A DNA stretch of 53,500 nucleotides, from positions 27,501-81,000 of the forward strand of contig CAUYUJ010015295.1 in NCBI GenBank assembly GCA_963575745.1, written 5' to 3'. This DNA comes from Prorocentrum cordatum. Taxonomy: Eukaryota; Sar; Dinophyceae; Prorocentrales; Prorocentraceae. Position numbers and translations under genes: made by a program. Position 1 is the first letter of the stretch, and each line of letters starts with the position of its first letter. Below are positions 50,871-53,500 of this stretch, piece after piece. Under the pieces are notes generated by a model. That model did not search any database and was not told the DNA's origin. It was given only the letters and a program-made list of their open reading frames with translations.

Positions 50871-53500
50871 CAAGCGACCCCAAGGCCCCCCCGCGACACC
50901 CAAGAACCCCAAGGCCCAAGACCCCCAAGAACCCCCACGAACCCCCAAGACCCCCAAGACCCAACCCCAAAAGACACCCCAATACCCCCAAGACACTCAA
51001 GGACCCCCAAGACCCCAAATGCACCCCAAGACCCCCCAAGACCCAAAATAGTTGCCCACACGACCCTCCAAGACCCCCAAGACCCTCAAGACCCCCCGCG
51101 ACCACCCGAGACCCCCAAGACCCCTAGAGGTCCAAGATCGCCTAAAGGTCCCAAAAGCCCAAAGACACCAAAATGACCCAAGACCCCCAAGACCCCCAAG
51201 ACCCCCCAAGACCCCCAATACACCTCAAGACCCCCAAGACCACCCAAGCCAAGACCCCCCAAGACCCCCACGACCCCCCAATACATCAAAGACCCCCAAG
51301 ATCCCCAAGACACCCAATACCCCCAAGAGCACCCCACGACGACGCCCAATAGGCCCAAGGCCCAACACCCAAGACACCCGACGGTAGCCCGAAACGCCCA
51401 ATGCACCCGAGACGCCCGAGACACCCAAGACACCGAAAGACATCGGAGACACCGCGAAGGCCGCTCCTTGGTGCTGCCAACGATGTGGAGGAGAGGGGAA
51501 GAAGGGGGCGATCTTTGTTTCGTCTGCCCCCAGGGTCTCTGTCTCCCTCGTCGCCTCGGCTTGGTTCACAATCGAAATTCTCAGAACGCGCGAAACCGAA
51601 CGAACAAACAACAAAGGGGAGTCGAGGCTCCACCACCACGAGGCGCCCTCGGGCGCAATGACCGTAAGGAGGGGGGTCTTGGGGGTCGCAGGGGTCGTGG
51701 GTTTTGTGGGTATTGTGCCTCTTGAGGGGGCCTTGGAGTGGTTTGGGTTTGGACTCCTTAGGGCGTCTTGGGCTTCTGGGTCTTGGGCCTTCGTTAGGGA
51801 GCCCCGCTGTATTTCCTTTGGGGAGTCTTGTTGTTCGCGCAGGTTGTCCTGAGCCCGTCTAGGTGGTCTTGGGCCATCGTCTGGGCGTTGGTTCCCCCTC
51901 AGGACCCAGTGCGTCTTGGAGGTCCGTTTGGTTATTCTTGTTGGGCTTTCGGGAAGGAGATCCTTGACGGGTCGTTTGGTCGTCTCGGACGGCGTCTCCA
52001 GAGCAGTCTTGGACCCCCTCCCCGCCCTTCCCCCCTTTGGGCGCAATAGGAGGCCAAGGCAAACAGCAAGTCATGTAAGTCCGATTGTCGCAGGGGGGCG
52101 CCCTCCCTCAGAGGATGGGCAGGGCTGCTATCTGGGCGCGCTCTGTTCGTCACCCCGCGGCCCGATCGGCAATGGGCCTCTGCCGCCAGTAGGACCCTGC
52201 CCCACTCGGTCCTTCCGTTCGCCTTCCCAGCGGAAGGCGGGCAGAGGGGGGGTCCATCCTTGCCTTCCGATTGGAGGGCGGTGGTATGCCATAGGGGGGT
52301 GCGGGGGCTGGCCCAATCACCCCAACTACACCCAAAGACACGCAAGGCACACAGGACCCCGAGACCCGAGCCACCCAAGAACTCGATGGCACCCGAAGGT
52401 ACCCCAAGACCCCCAATACCCCCAAGACCCAAGACCCCCAAGACCCGCTTGGCCCAAGACACCCAGGACCCCCTAGACCATCCAAGACCCCAAGACCCCA
52501 ACATGCACGAGACCAATATAATAAAGGCCCCAAACAACCACAGACACCAAAGGGACTCAAGACCCCCAAGACCCCCAAGACCCCACGATCCCTCAACCCC
52601 CCTCCCCCTCCCCAAGGCACCGCCGCAAGACCCCCATGACACCCGAGGCCCCCCACGGCCCAAGACCCCCGATACCCACAAGACCGTCGCCAAGACACCC
52701 GAAGACCCCAAAGACCCCCAAGGCCCTCAAGAACCCCACGACCCCCAAGACTCACACGACTCCAAGAGGCCCAAGAGGCCCAACCCCTAAAGGTCTTCAA
52801 CGCCCAAAGACCCCAAAGGGACCCAAGACCCCCAAGGCCCCCAGACCCCCAAGACACCTCAAGACCCCCAAGACCCCCACGACCCCCCCCCCCCCCAAGG
52901 CACCCCAGACTCTGACACCCAAAGGCACCCTTGGCCCTTGGCCCACGACCCCAAGACCACCAATACACCCAAGACCGCCCCAAGACCCCCAAAACTTCAA
53001 GAGGCCCAAGGCACCCTAAGGGGCCCCAAACGCCCAACGCCACTAAACGCGACCCGAGACCCACAAGACCCCTTATGACCCCCAAAGCTTCCCACGACCC
53101 CCAAGACACCCCACACCCCCAAGACCACCCAAGCCCAAGACCACCAAGACCCCCAAGACCCCAAAGGGACCCACGACACCCAATGCCCAATACCCCCAAC
53201 GACCCCATACTACACCCACGACACCCAAGACTTCGAGGCCCAAGAACCCCAAGACCCCGATGGCACCCGATGATCCCCAAGACCCCCAAGACCCCCCTTG
53301 CCAAGACGCCCAAGACCTTGGCCCAAGACACCCAAGACACTCACGACCCCCAAGACCCCAAGACCCTTGCCAAGACCTAGGCCCAAGAACCCCTAAAGGC
53401 ACCAAACACCACCAGACCCCAAAGGGGCCCAAGACCCCCAAGACCTTTCAAGACCCCCAAGGCCTTGCAGCAAGACCCCCAAGACCCCCACGACCCCCCA
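50870..53500. repeat. CCCAAGACC minisatellite, tract 2, running to the window edge
   Basis: Same 9-bp unit as 28500-33800. The block at 51360-51665 matches 29000-29315 directly, and 52325-52740 matches 29985-30370 directly. Confidence 0.9.
51675..52310. repeat. Inverted counterpart of 29325-29950
   Basis: Reads as the reverse complement of copy 1 (CCTCAGGACCCAGTGCGTCT, then CGTCACCCCGCGGCCCGATC, then ATCCTTGCCTTCCGAT). It is G/T-rich on the + strand at its left end, opposite to the surrounding C/A-rich minisatellite, which makes the strand switch visible by eye. Confidence 0.85.

Noticed and set aside
50534-53380. PKTP/QDP proline-rich ORFs as genes
   Set aside because: A 9-bp repeat period keeps frames open; the copies at 28.5-33 kb differ by frame-breaking indels.

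Overview
The window looks like nuclear DNA of a dinoflagellate (or a close protist with the same genome style). The evidence is indirect: most of the sequence is very GC-rich, genes are sparse and mostly lack recognisable families, introns are irregular, coding DNA carries small terminal-inverted-repeat (TIR) insertions flanked by target-site duplications, there is a Penelope-type reverse transcriptase element, and well over half of the window is minisatellite, satellite or trinucleotide repeat. No rRNA, tRNA or CRISPR was recognised. The species cannot be fixed from the sequence alone.

Layout. 1-2232 (+): a TauE/SafE (TSUP) anion transporter gene, open at its 5' end, split by two short TIR elements. 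2233-8415: GGA tracts, ~190-200 bp tandem repeats, a CTTGGGGCCT-type minisatellite and a ~0.68-0.8 kb tandem repeat in about three copies. 8416-12317 (+): a Penelope-like retroelement with terminal direct repeats, a basic gag-like ORF and a split RT, lying between two ~240 bp copies of a G-rich target. 12318-21500: dispersed repeats, a palindrome cluster, a higher-order satellite, ~500 bp of CCT, and several small hairpin families, with only weak coding hints. 22162-26071 (-): a multi-exon gene for a large unrecognised protein. 26330-33800: a 90-bp satellite bounded by inverted repeats, a spacer, then ~5 kb of CCCAAGACC-type minisatellite. 35404-38557 (-): two further unrecognised genes (or one). 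38600-46880: GC-extreme DNA with hairpins and no supported gene. 46887-48062 (-): a single-exon acidic protein with a Cys/His-containing C-terminal domain. 48329-53500: a second copy of the 26.5-31 kb satellite/minisatellite unit, in direct orientation but with an inner ~0.6 kb block inverted.

The most striking signals: (1) both stop-bearing gaps in the TSUP gene are TIR elements with 5-6 bp target duplications, and conceptual removal of each element plus one duplication copy restores the frame exactly, including a conserved membrane segment, although no GT-AG intron fits either removal; this suggests intron-like elements removed by an unconventional route, or very young insertions. (2) Families of small hairpins keep a fixed loop while the stem arms differ but stay complementary. 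(3) The large duplicated repeat unit carries an internal inversion. The genes do not form an obvious pathway; the window reads as isolated genes in a sea of repeats.
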